A stretch of 64,000 bases of DNA from JADLDB01 sp040755835 (GTDB lineage: Bacteria > Myxococcota > Myxococcia > Myxococcales > Myxococcaceae), in assembly GCA_040755835.1 (NCBI GenBank), contig JBFMAB010000119.1, positions 13,435 through 77,434 on the forward strand, in the 5' to 3' direction. Position numbers and translations under genes: made by a program. Shown here piece by piece: positions 14,100-25,979 of this stretch. How positions within the stretch are numbered: the first letter of the stretch is position 1; each line of letters opens with the position of its first letter. Below the pieces are notes generated by a model. The model was not told the origin of the DNA and searched no databases. It was given only the letters and a program-made list of their open reading frames with translations.

Positions 14100-14900
14100 T
14101 CAACTCCCGTTTTCCCCGCCTGCGGCGCGCGGTTCCGGCCCCAGCGCCGGCGCGTTCCGCACGAGCAGCCACACCCCGATCCCGAACAGCCCCACCACCA
14201 CGTACTGCGCCGGCGTGAGTCCCGCGTACCGACGGTCGACGAAGCTCAGGTCTGACGCGCGCAGGAAGTCGAGCGCGAAGCGGCAGGGGGCGTACAGCAC
14301 CGCGAGCCACCCCATGAGCCGGCCCTCCGGCGGGCGCTTGCGCGAAAGCGTGAAGAGCACCGCGGTGATCGCCAGCAGCACGAAGACGTCGTACAGCCCG
14401 AGGTCGTGGCGAGCGCCGCCGGGGAAGGCGACGGCCAGCAGAAAGTCCGTCTTCACGCCCGGGTGATCGTGCACGAGGAAGCAGCCGACCCGCGCGATCG
14501 CCCAGCCCGGCGCCGTGCCCAACGCCAGCGCGTCGAGGTACGGCGACACCGGCCTCCCGATGCGCCGGAAATAGATGAACAGCCCCACCAGCGCGCCCAG
14601 CACGCCGCCCGTCGACGACAGCCCGTCCCAGATCCGGAAGACGAGCAGGGGGTCGCGCGAGGTGAGCAGCTCCGGGTGGTACGCGAACACGTGCATCGCG
14701 TGGCCGCCGACGAGGCCCAGGCCCACGAGCCACGGCACCACCCCCCGCAAGGGCTCGACGGTGCCCGGCCAGTACCGCCGCGCCGCGCGCTCGGCGATCC
14801 ACGCGCCCACGATGACGCCGAGGGTGGACAGCACGCCGAAGACGTCGATCTTCTGCCCGAAGGGCAGCTGCAACGCCGGCAGCTCGAAGTACGGAATCAC
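14100..14900 (-). CDS. lgt: Prolipoprotein diacylglyceryl transferase-like membrane protein
   Basis: The protein is 266 aa with about seven hydrophobic segments. The N terminus IPYFELP and the block around residues 95-160 resemble Lgt, which moves a diacylglyceryl group from phosphatidylglycerol to the lipobox cysteine in the inner membrane. The usual GR.GNF.N.E signature reads ARVGCFLVHDHPG here, so catalytic details diverge and this may be a paralog; the C-terminal R.A.DFLR segment is conserved. The start is a GTG at 14900, only 8 nt after the 3' end of tRNA-Arg(TCG). No ribosome site is visible in that gap. tRNA genes flank it on both sides on the same strand. Confidence 0.82.
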   Translation of the reverse strand: MIPYFELPALQLPFGQKIDVFGVLSTLGVIVGAWIAERAARRYWPGTVEPLRGVVPWLVGLGLVGGHAMHVFAYHPELLTSRDPLLVFRIWDGLSSTGGVLGALVGLFIYFRRIGRPVSPYLDALALGTAPGWAIARVGCFLVHDHPGVKTDFLLAVAFPGGARHDLGLYDVFVLLAITAVLFTLSRKRPPEGRLMGWLAVLYAPCRFALDFLRASDLSFVDRRYAGLTPAQYVVVGLFGIGVWLLVRNAPALGPEPRAAGGENGS

Positions 14901-14908
14901 GTGTGAAG

Positions 14909-14982
14909 CGCGCCCAGAGGGATTCGAACCCCCGACCCTCGGCTTCGAAGGCCGATGCTCTATCCAGCTGAGCTATAGGCGC
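14909..14982 (-). tRNA. tRNA-Arg (anticodon TCG)
   Basis: The 74-nt cloverleaf has acceptor GCGCCTA/TGGGCGC, anticodon stem TCGGC/GCCGA with loop CTTCGAA (TCG), and discriminator G. No CCA is encoded. Its 3' end is 8 nt before the lgt-type GTG start, so tRNA 3' processing would create the 5' end of that message. Confidence 0.96.
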
Positions 14983-15022
14983 AGGGACCGCTCCACGCCG
15001 TGCCCCCGGCGGCGTGGTGAAG

Positions 15023-15097
15023 GGCGACCTACCGGGATCGAACCGGTAACCTCAGGAGTCACAATCCTGCGCTCTGACCAATTGAGCTAAGATCGCC
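15023..15097 (-). tRNA. tRNA-His (anticodon GTG)
   Basis: The 75-nt tRNA has the extra 5' G(-1) pairing with C73 that marks histidine tRNAs. The anticodon stem is CAGGA/TCCTG around TTGTGAC (GTG). CCA is not encoded. Confidence 0.96.
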
Positions 15098-15166
15098 GTA
15101 TTCCGATTGAAAACGCGGACGTGAGGTATCCCGACACGCTACGCCCCGTCAATGACGGAAGAGAAG

Positions 15167-15240
15167 CACGCCCGGCGGGACTCGAACCCACGACCCTCGG
15201 CTTAGAAGGCCGATGCTCTATCCAGCTGAGCTACGGGCGC
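15167..15240 (-). tRNA. tRNA-Arg (anticodon TCT)
   Basis: The 74-nt cloverleaf has acceptor GCGCCCG/CGGGCGT (terminal G-T pair), anticodon stem TCGGC/GCCGA and loop CTTCTAA (TCT). It closely resembles tRNA-Arg(TCG) in the same array, suggesting duplication and anticodon change. CCA is not encoded. Confidence 0.96.
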
Positions 15241-15251
15241 CTATTCAATTG

Positions 15252-15325
15252 TCGGGGCGGCCGGATTCGAACCGACGACCTTCTGCGCCCAAGGCAGACG
15301 CGCTACCAGACTGCGCTACGCCCCG
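15252..15325 (-). tRNA. tRNA-Pro (anticodon TGG)
   Basis: The 74-nt tRNA has acceptor CGGGGCG/CGCCCCG, anticodon stem TCTGC/GCAGA and loop CTTGGGC (TGG). It is the promoter-proximal member of the array Pro-Arg-His-Arg-lgt-Lys-Leu. CCA is not encoded. Confidence 0.96.
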
Positions 15326-15345
15326 ATTCTCTCGAAAGCCGCCGC

Positions 15346-15374
15346 CTTTTGTCCCACGGGGGCGGGACGCGCAA
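15346..15374 (-). promoter_or_regulatory. Candidate sigma-70 promoter for the tRNA array
   Basis: On the minus strand there is a TTGCGC -35-like hexamer and a CAAAAG -10-like hexamer with a 17 bp spacer. A G/C-rich discriminator follows, as in stable-RNA promoters under stringent control. The predicted start would be about 14 nt before tRNA-Pro. The hexamers match consensus only partly. Confidence 0.35.
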
Positions 15375-15530
15375 GCCTCGTGTCCGCTGACGGGAAGTGC
15401 ACAGGCCGCGACACCGCCGTCACCCTTCCGGCCCCGGCGGCGGCCAGATCCCTTGATGATTCGCAAGGCTTTGACCCGGCGTGGAATGTGCTGGCAAGGT
15501 AGGTCCTCGTTCTCCCTGTCCAAGGCCCGA

Positions 15531-17165
15531 ATGCCCTTTCTCCCTCGACTGGCGATCGTCCTGAGCGTGGCGTTGGTGGCCTGCAAGCCCGCCACGCAGC
15601 CGCCTGGCCCGCCCAACCCGCCGGACGGCTCCGTCCCCGAGGCCTGTGCGCCGAAGGTGACGCTGGGCACGCCGCTGCGCCTGCTGGCCCGCGCCGAGTA
15701 CGATCACACCGTGCGCGACCTGCTGGGCGACACCACGGGGCCCGCGAAGGACTTCCCGCGCGAGCCGCTGGCGCACTTCCTCGACAACGACTCGTCGCTG
15801 CTCCAGGTCAGCCCGGACCACGTCTCCCGCTACCTCGAGGCCGCCGAGGCGCTGTCCGCCGACACCGTCGCGAACCGGAAGGCGAAGATAGTCCCCTGCA
15901 GCACGCAGGATCTCGCCTGCGGGCAACAGTTCATCCGCACGTTCGGCCGCCTGGCGTACCGCCGCGCGCTCACCGCCGACGAGACGGAGGCGCTCAACAC
16001 GCTGTTCGCCAACGCGCTCGCCGCGTCGGGCTTCGACAGCGCCGTCGAGGTGACGCTGCAGGTGATCCTCCAGTCGCCGCAGTTCCTCTACCGCGACGAG
16101 CAGGCGCTGGCGGTGGTGCCGGTGCCGACGGTGACGCTGTCCGGCACGGAGCTGGCGACCCGGCTCTCGTACTTTCTGTGGGCCACCACGCCCGACGAGG
16201 AGCTGCTGACCGCCGCCGAGACCGGCGTCCTGGACACGCCCGAAGGCCTGAAGGCCCAGGCGCAGCGCATGCTGGCCGATCCGCGCGCGATCGACGGCAT
16301 GATGCGCTTCTTCGCGCTCTGGCTGGAGTTCGGCGGAATCCAGAACACCGAGAAGGACGTCAACACGTACCCGCAGTTCAGCCGCGCGCTCGCGCAGGCG
16401 TGGCGGACGTCGCTCGAGCTGTACGTGCGCGACGTGCTCGAGCACGACGGGACCCTGCCCTCGCTCTTGTCGTCCAGCGTCCTCTACACCAACGACATGA
16501 TGGGCATGTACGGCCCGGCGGCGCCGACGTCGGCCTTCGTGCGCAACGAGATGCCGGGGACGCAGCGCGCCGGCCTGCTGCTGCAGCCGTCCTTCCTCGC
16601 GTTCAAGGCGATGCCCGACGGCAGCTCACCGGTGCGCCGCGGCAAGTTCGTGCTCGACCAGCTGCTGTGCGAGCCCCCGCCGCCGCCGCCCGCGGGCGTG
16701 GCCATCACCCCGCCGCCGCCGGACCCGAACGCGACGACGCGCGAGCGCTTCAAGAACCACAGCACCGATCCGCAGTGCTACGCGTGCCACCAGTTCATCG
16801 ACCCGCCGGGCTTCACCTTCGAGCACTACGACGGCATGGGCCTGTGGCGCGACACCGAGAACGGCAAGCCGATCGACGCGACGGGCGGCGTCACCGCCTC
16901 GCGCGAAGGCTCGCTCGTCGGCCCGGTCGCGAACGTGAACGAGCTCGTGGCGAAGCTGGCGACGAGCCCCCGCGTGCACGCCTGCGTGTCGAAGGAGGTC
17001 TATCGCTTCGCGCTCGGCCGACAGCTCACCGACGCCGACAGCTGCACGACGGAGCAGATCGCCGACCGCTTCTTCAAGTCGGGCGGCAGCTTCAAGGATC
17101 TGTTCCTCGCCATCGTGGAGTCCGAGGCCTTCCGGATGAACGCGAACCCGGAGATGACGCCATGA
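15531..17165 (+). CDS. DUF1592-family cytochrome-like lipoprotein
   Basis: From the ATG at 15531 the protein is 544 aa, with a lipoprotein signal peptide ending VALVAC (Cys18). It shows the domain string of this family: DUF1587 (LARAEYDHTVRDLLGD), DUF1595, DUF1592 (LATRLSYFLWATTPDEELL), DUF1588 (AGLLLQPSFLAFKA) and DUF1585 (FTFEHYDGMGLWRD). A single c-type haem motif CYACH lies at 416-420. Members occur in Planctomycetes and Myxococcota and are always paired with a DUF1552 protein; the function is not established. The stop overlaps the next start as ATGA. Longer upstream frames run through the tRNA region and are not used. Confidence 0.9.
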   Translation: MPFLPRLAIVLSVALVACKPATQPPGPPNPPDGSVPEACAPKVTLGTPLRLLARAEYDHTVRDLLGDTTGPAKDFPREPLAHFLDNDSSLLQVSPDHVSRYLEAAEALSADTVANRKAKIVPCSTQDLACGQQFIRTFGRLAYRRALTADETEALNTLFANALAASGFDSAVEVTLQVILQSPQFLYRDEQALAVVPVPTVTLSGTELATRLSYFLWATTPDEELLTAAETGVLDTPEGLKAQAQRMLADPRAIDGMMRFFALWLEFGGIQNTEKDVNTYPQFSRALAQAWRTSLELYVRDVLEHDGTLPSLLSSSVLYTNDMMGMYGPAAPTSAFVRNEMPGTQRAGLLLQPSFLAFKAMPDGSSPVRRGKFVLDQLLCEPPPPPPAGVAITPPPPDPNATTRERFKNHSTDPQCYACHQFIDPPGFTFEHYDGMGLWRDTENGKPIDATGGVTASREGSLVGPVANVNELVAKLATSPRVHACVSKEVYRFALGRQLTDADSCTTEQIADRFFKSGGSFKDLFLAIVESEAFRMNANPEMTP

Positions 17166-18547
17166 AGCTGTCCCGCCGCCACGTGCTGAAGGGCGCCGGG
17201 GGCATCCTCGTCGGTCTGCCCGCGCTCGAGGCTCTGCTGCCGAAGGCCGCGCGCGCCCAACCCGCCGCCCCGCCGAAGCGCTTCATCGGCCTCTACCACC
17301 CCAACGGCGTCTACACCTTCCCCAACCCCAACCCCACCAACCCGGATCCACGCGAAGAGTGGCACTGGTTCCCACGGGGCACGGAAACCGACTTCACGTT
17401 GTCCCGGATTCACCGGCCGCTCGAACGCTTCAAGTCCAAGCTGCTCTTCACCAGCGGCCTGGACATGTCCGTCGCCGTCACCGGCCCCGGCGAACAGCAC
17501 CAGCGCGGCGTGGGCGCGTTCCTCACCGGCCAGAAGCTCGACACGGGCAACTTCGTCGGCAACGACGGCAGCCGCGCGGGCTACGCGAAGGGCGCGTCGA
17601 TCGACCAGCACCTCGTCGGCCTCATCGGCCAGGGCACGCGGGTGGGCAGCCTGCAGCTCGGCGTGCACACGCTGCTGGCGAACGTCGCGGGCGTCGTCAG
17701 CTACTCGGCCGCCAACGCGCCGCTCCTGCCGCAGAACGATCCGCGCCTCACCTTCCGCACGCTCTTCATGGACTCGGGCATGCCGCCCACCGAGCTGGAC
17801 AAGGTGCGCGCGCGCCGCAAGTCGGTGCTCGACGCCGTGCAGGACCAGCTCGCGCAGCTGAAGAAGATCGTCAGCACCGCCGACAAGATCCGCCTCGACC
17901 AGCACCTCACGCTGGTGCGCGACCTCGAGATGCGTGTGACGGCGCTGCCCGCCGGCACCTGCACCAACCCGGGCGACCCCGGTGTCATCGATTACACCGC
18001 GGAGATGGAGATGCCTCGGGTCAGCCAGCTGCAGATCGACCTCATGCTATTGGCGTTCCGGTGCGATCTCACCCGCGTCGCCACGCTCATGTACTCGGAC
18101 GCGATGAACCACATCGCGATGCCGTTCATCTGCGACACGTCGGCGCCGCCGAAGTGCGTGACGAGCGACGTGCACAACCTGACGCACTACTCCGACGGCG
18201 ATCCCACGCGCGTGCAGGTCGCCTGGCGCGACACCTGGGTGGCCGAGCAGGTCGCCCGCATCCTCGCCGGCCTCGAAGGCATCACCGAGGCCGACGGCTC
18301 CACCGCGCTCGATCATTCGCTGCTCCTGTGGGGCTCCGACGTGTCGCGCGGCAACGTCCACGCCCACGACGACATGCCCTTCGTGCTGGCCGGCGGCGGC
18401 GCCGGCTTCCGCATGGGCCGCTACGTGCGCTGGCAGAGCCAGTACCACAACGATCTGCTCGTCTCGATCGTCAACGGCTTCGGCGGCAACGTCACCACGT
18501 ACGGCGATCCGGCGTTCTGCCGCGGCGCGCTCGGCAACCTCACCTGA
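17162..18547 (+). CDS. DUF1552 family Tat-exported protein
   Basis: The protein is 461 aa and begins at 17162, overlapping the preceding stop by 4 nt. The N terminus has a twin-arginine signal (LSRRHVLKGAGG) and a short hydrophobic stretch ending near ARAQP, so folded export by Tat is likely. The rest matches DUF1552 (RFIGLYHPNG, HQRGVGAFLTG, SIDQHLV and the C-terminal LLLWGSDVSRGNVH region), which is distantly related to the sulfatase/DUF1501 fold. The operon with a haem-binding DUF1592 lipoprotein suggests a periplasmic redox pair. Substrate is unknown. Confidence 0.9.
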   Translation: MKLSRRHVLKGAGGILVGLPALEALLPKAARAQPAAPPKRFIGLYHPNGVYTFPNPNPTNPDPREEWHWFPRGTETDFTLSRIHRPLERFKSKLLFTSGLDMSVAVTGPGEQHQRGVGAFLTGQKLDTGNFVGNDGSRAGYAKGASIDQHLVGLIGQGTRVGSLQLGVHTLLANVAGVVSYSAANAPLLPQNDPRLTFRTLFMDSGMPPTELDKVRARRKSVLDAVQDQLAQLKKIVSTADKIRLDQHLTLVRDLEMRVTALPAGTCTNPGDPGVIDYTAEMEMPRVSQLQIDLMLLAFRCDLTRVATLMYSDAMNHIAMPFICDTSAPPKCVTSDVHNLTHYSDGDPTRVQVAWRDTWVAEQVARILAGLEGITEADGSTALDHSLLLWGSDVSRGNVHAHDDMPFVLAGGGAGFRMGRYVRWQSQYHNDLLVSIVNGFGGNVTTYGDPAFCRGALGNLT

Positions 18548-18548
18548 C

Positions 18549-18592
18549 AACACGGCGGCCCGGCCCCACGCTCGTGGAACCGGGCCGTGTTT
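18549..18592 (+). terminator. Stem-loop terminator after the DUF1552 gene
   Basis: Outer arms AACACGG and CCGTGTT, inner arms CCCGG and CCGGG, and an apical CCACG-CT-CGTGG hairpin form a long stem right after the stop codon, with a 3-nt CGG bulge. It is followed by TTT. It separates this transcript from the convergent cold-shock gene and may serve both. Confidence 0.65.
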
Positions 18593-18625
18593 CCCGCGAT
18601 CACCCGCGGGGGCGACGCCGGCCCA

Positions 18626-18835
18626 TCAGGCGCCGGCGGGCCGGACGTTCTCGGCCTGCAGGCCCTTGGGGCCCTGCTTCACCTCGAACTCCACCTTCTG
18701 CCCCTCCTGGAGGGTGCGGAAGCCCTGCATGTTGATCGCAGTGTGGTGGCAGAAGACGTCCGGGCCTCCGTTGTCCTGCTGGATGAAACCGAAGCCCTTC
18801 GCGTCGTTGAACCACTTCACGGTACCAGTTGCCAT
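18626..18835 (-). CDS. csp: Cold-shock domain protein, CspA family
   Basis: The protein is 69 aa from the ATG at 18835 (MATGTVKWFN). RNP1 is KGFGFI and RNP2 is DVFCHH, where the usual valine is replaced by cysteine. The C terminus VEFEVKQGPKGLQAENV is typical. It binds single-stranded RNA and DNA and prevents inhibitory mRNA structure. A longer open frame reaches 18937, but the extra N terminus is not family-like and probably is the leader RNA. It stands alone, convergent with the DUF1552 gene and downstream of parE. Confidence 0.96.
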   Translation of the reverse strand: MATGTVKWFNDAKGFGFIQQDNGGPDVFCHHTAINMQGFRTLQEGQKVEFEVKQGPKGLQAENVRPAGA

Positions 18836-18984
18836 GTTGCCTTGTGCTTTCTCCAAACGGGCCCGCGAAACGGTGCGGCCCGATCGCTCGACGTGAGCGA
18901 CCCGCCTCGAGTATCCACTTCGGGGCTCGTTGTCCAACGCGACCCCGCCCGAACGGTCACCGGCTGTCGTCGCGGTCCTGAAAT

Positions 18985-20907
<1,923 letters not shown>

Positions 20908-20921
20908 GTGCGTGTGTCCCC

Positions 20922-23348
<2,427 letters not shown>

Positions 23349-23394
23349 TGGATTTCCCGACAGTTGCGTGGGTGCTACAGCTCTGTTGGCGCGG

Positions 23395-23422
23395 ACTCTA
23401 ACAGCGAACGATCCGCACTCAA
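23395..23422 (-). promoter_or_regulatory. Candidate promoter for parC-parE
   Basis: On the minus strand, TTGAGT and TAGAGT hexamers are separated by 16 bp, each with four of six consensus bases. The start site would fall about 40 nt before the parC ATG. It lies in the 178 bp divergent gap shared with the PEGA-domain gene. Confidence 0.45.
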
Positions 23423-23526
23423 GAAATCACTCGCTCGCCAACCCCGCCAAAGGACTCGGGGAAAGGGCCTCGCAGCGGCCGAACGTCGGACGTGCGCGAC
23501 GAGACGGGTGGGCTAGGCTGCCCACC

Positions 23527-24714
23527 GTGCTGACTTTCGTCCTTGCCGTCCTGGCTGCGCCCGGCGCGAGCGCCGCCCCCAGGCCCAGCCTCCCGCCCCG
23601 GGCCGCCGTCTTCGTCGTCGGAAGCGACGCCGCGAGCACCCCGGCCGCGGACGTGCTGGAGGTGAAGTTTTCACAGGCGCTCGAGGACGCGAAGGTGGAC
23701 ACGTGCGATCTCGAGTCGCTCTTCCCCGCGCCCGCCGCGGACGGCGCGGGCAAGAAGCTGCTCGCCGAGGCGAAGACGGCGTTCGACGATCTCGACTTCG
23801 CGCTGGGCGTCGAGAAGGCCGAGGCCGCGCTCGCAGCCTTCACCGCGGCCCCCGAGACGGCCGACGCCGCGGCGCTCGCGGACACGCACCTCTTCATCGG
23901 CGCGGTCTCGATGCAGCTCAAGGGCAAGGCCGCGGCGAAGAAGGCGCAGGAGTCCTTCGCGCGCGCGATCCTCTTCAACCCCGATCTCTCCCTCGACGAG
24001 CAGGTCTACGGGAAGGACGCGAAGAAGGTCTTCGAGAAGGCGCAGCAGGAGGTCGCTGCGCGCGGCCTGGGCACGTTGACGGTGGCGAGCTCGCCCGCCG
24101 GGGCCGAGGTCCTGTTGCGCGGCAAGCCCATCGGCCTCTCTCCGCTCGCCGAGCCGCCGTCGGTCCCGCAGGGCCGGCACCTGGTGAAGCTGTCGCGCGC
24201 GGGCTTCGCGCCCACCGGCGCCTTCGCCGACGTGACGTCCAGCGGCGCCACGGTCAACGCGACGCTCGTCCCCGCCGCCGGCTACGGCGAGGCGCGCGAG
24301 GTGGCGGCCCGCCTGGCCAACAGCGGCGTGGGCGCCACGAGCATGCCCACCGGCGCGAAGAAGCTGGGCGAAGTGATGAAGGCCCGCTTCCTCGTCATGG
24401 GCGTCGCCCGCGGCGGCGACACGCCGGTGGAGGTGTGGGACGTGGAGACGGGCAACCGCCTCACGGATCTGTCGCTCACCGACGACGCCAGCCTGGCCGC
24501 CGCCGCCACCCGGGTGAAGGACTTCGTCGACCATCCGTCACCTCTGGCGCCGGTGGTGGCCCGGGTGGAACAGGGCGGAGGTGCGCCGGTGTACAAGAAG
24601 TGGTGGTTCTGGACGGCCGTGGGCGTCGTGGTGGTGGGCGGCGCGACGGCGGCCGGGGTGGCGGCGGCGTCGAGCTCCAGGCCTGGCTACAACGTCATCC
24701 TCGGCATCCCGTGA
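23527..24714 (+). CDS. PEGA-domain envelope protein (first of tandem pair)
   Basis: The protein is 395 aa from a GTG at 23527, whose first 20 residues form a signal peptide (LTFVLAVLAAPGASAA). A helical TPR-like region (about 70-175) is followed by a PEGA domain (about 180-245; LTVASSPAGAEVLLRGKPIG). A post-PEGA alpha/beta segment (MKARFLVMGVARGG..EVWDVETGN) comes next, then a C-terminal hydrophobic segment (WWFWTAVGVVVVGG) that could anchor it. PEGA domains are linked to surface layers in bacteria. It is 8 bp upstream of a second PEGA gene with the same layout. Longer in-frame starts lie in the parC promoter region and are less likely. Confidence 0.82.
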   Translation: MLTFVLAVLAAPGASAAPRPSLPPRAAVFVVGSDAASTPAADVLEVKFSQALEDAKVDTCDLESLFPAPAADGAGKKLLAEAKTAFDDLDFALGVEKAEAALAAFTAAPETADAAALADTHLFIGAVSMQLKGKAAAKKAQESFARAILFNPDLSLDEQVYGKDAKKVFEKAQQEVAARGLGTLTVASSPAGAEVLLRGKPIGLSPLAEPPSVPQGRHLVKLSRAGFAPTGAFADVTSSGATVNATLVPAAGYGEAREVAARLANSGVGATSMPTGAKKLGEVMKARFLVMGVARGGDTPVEVWDVETGNRLTDLSLTDDASLAAAATRVKDFVDHPSPLAPVVARVEQGGGAPVYKKWWFWTAVGVVVVGGATAAGVAAASSSRPGYNVILGIP

Positions 24715-24722
24715 GGCACCGC

Positions 24723-25946
24723 ATGAAGTCGAACCCGCTGCACCGGTGGCTGGCGCTGTCCCTCGCCGCGCTCGCGCTCCCGGCCTTCGCCGCGCCGCCG
24801 CCGAAGACGAAGCGCGTGTCGGCGCTCGTCATCCCCATGGACAAGGTGGCCGAGCAGGCCACGCTTCGCCTCGAGAGCTACATGAACGACGCCCTGGGCG
24901 AGTACCAGGGCTTCACGCTGCGCACGGCCGACGATCTCTTCGGGGTGGCGCCCGACGAGGACGCGGCCGCGTCCTTGAAGCGCGCCGAGCAGGGCTACGC
25001 CGAGAGCAGGAGCGCGTTCGAGAGCCGCAACTACGAGGACGCCGAGCGCAAGCTGCGCGCCACCATCAAGGAGTACGGCAAGGCGGTCGCGGCGATGAAG
25101 GGCTGCGGCAACCTCTGCGACGCGGTGGCGATGTACGCGGCGGCGCTGCAGGCCCGCGGCGAGCTCGAGGAGGCGAAGATCGCGGTGCTCGACCTGCTCG
25201 CGCTGTCGCCGTCCTTCGAGATCGATCGCAAGCGCTTCCCGCAGAGCTTCCTCGCGCTGAAGGCGCAGGTGGCCACCGGCCGCAACGCGCAGCTGCGCGG
25301 CAACTTCACGGTGAAGACCAAGCCCGCCGGCGCGCGCGTCTACCTCGACGGCGAGTTCCAGGGCTACGCGCCGTACACGCTGCAGACGCTGCCGGTCGGC
25401 AAGCACCTCGTGCGGGTCGAGCGCCCCGGCTTCCGCCAGTCCGGCGCGATGATCGAAGTGACGCCCGAGGACCAGGACCTGGTGCAGGAGCTCGTCGCCA
25501 CCACCGGCTACAAGGCCTACGACGGCCTGATGGACCGGCTCGCCGGCGAGGCGCTCAAGGAGAAGGGCGGCGCCGCGATGACCAGCATCTCGAACAGCCT
25601 CGGCCTCGACCGGGCCGTCTTCGGCGTGCTTCGCGACCTCGACGGCCAGTCGGAGCTGACCATGGCGTACTTCGATCTCAAGTCGGGCAAGCGGCTCGCG
25701 ATCAAGAAGGCCACCTTCCAGGGCGACGAGTACGGCCAACTCAAGGGCGAGGTCGGCCGCATGGTGACGCACCTGGTGAACACCGGCGATGGCGGCGGCG
25801 AGAAGGTCTCCCGCACCGGCGACCCGCTCGACAGCCACGCCGGCACCGAGGACTGGAGCGCCGAGGACCGCGGCGGCAAGTCCACCAGGAAGAAGAAGAG
25901 CAACGGCGACCCGCTCGACGGCGTGAGCGGCACCGAAGACTGGTGA
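24723..25946 (+). CDS. PEGA-domain envelope protein (second of tandem pair)
   Basis: The protein is 407 aa from the ATG at 24723, with a signal peptide ending PAFAAPPP. It has an N-terminal alpha/beta segment, a TPR-like helical region (about 75-175), a PEGA domain (about 195-260; FTVKTKPAGARVYLDGEFQG) and a post-PEGA segment (RAVFGVLRDLDG..YFDLKSGK) that mirrors the upstream protein. The extreme C terminus holds two copies of GDPLD-x4/5-GTEDW separated by a basic linker, an odd duplicated short motif. It lies between the first PEGA gene and the SppA-type gene on one likely transcript (8 and 33 bp gaps). Confidence 0.82.
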   Translation: MKSNPLHRWLALSLAALALPAFAAPPPKTKRVSALVIPMDKVAEQATLRLESYMNDALGEYQGFTLRTADDLFGVAPDEDAAASLKRAEQGYAESRSAFESRNYEDAERKLRATIKEYGKAVAAMKGCGNLCDAVAMYAAALQARGELEEAKIAVLDLLALSPSFEIDRKRFPQSFLALKAQVATGRNAQLRGNFTVKTKPAGARVYLDGEFQGYAPYTLQTLPVGKHLVRVERPGFRQSGAMIEVTPEDQDLVQELVATTGYKAYDGLMDRLAGEALKEKGGAAMTSISNSLGLDRAVFGVLRDLDGQSELTMAYFDLKSGKRLAIKKATFQGDEYGQLKGEVGRMVTHLVNTGDGGGEKVSRTGDPLDSHAGTEDWSAEDRGGKSTRKKKSNGDPLDGVSGTEDW

Positions 25947-25979
25947 CGCCCCGTACCGGGCGGACTACACCGCCTGGCC

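Noticed and set aside
13819..15325. tRNA cluster as the attachment site of a genomic island
   Set aside because: No integrase, no repeated tRNA 3' end and no shift in composition were seen nearby.
15470..15490. A GG-N10-GC pattern resembling a sigma-54 promoter before the DUF1592 gene
   Set aside because: It keeps only part of the -24/-12 consensus, and such spacing occurs often by chance in this base composition.
15213..15530. Longer N-terminal reading of the DUF1592 lipoprotein through the tRNA-Pro region
   Set aside because: It would translate tRNA sequence. The ATG at 15531 begins a proper lipoprotein signal peptide.
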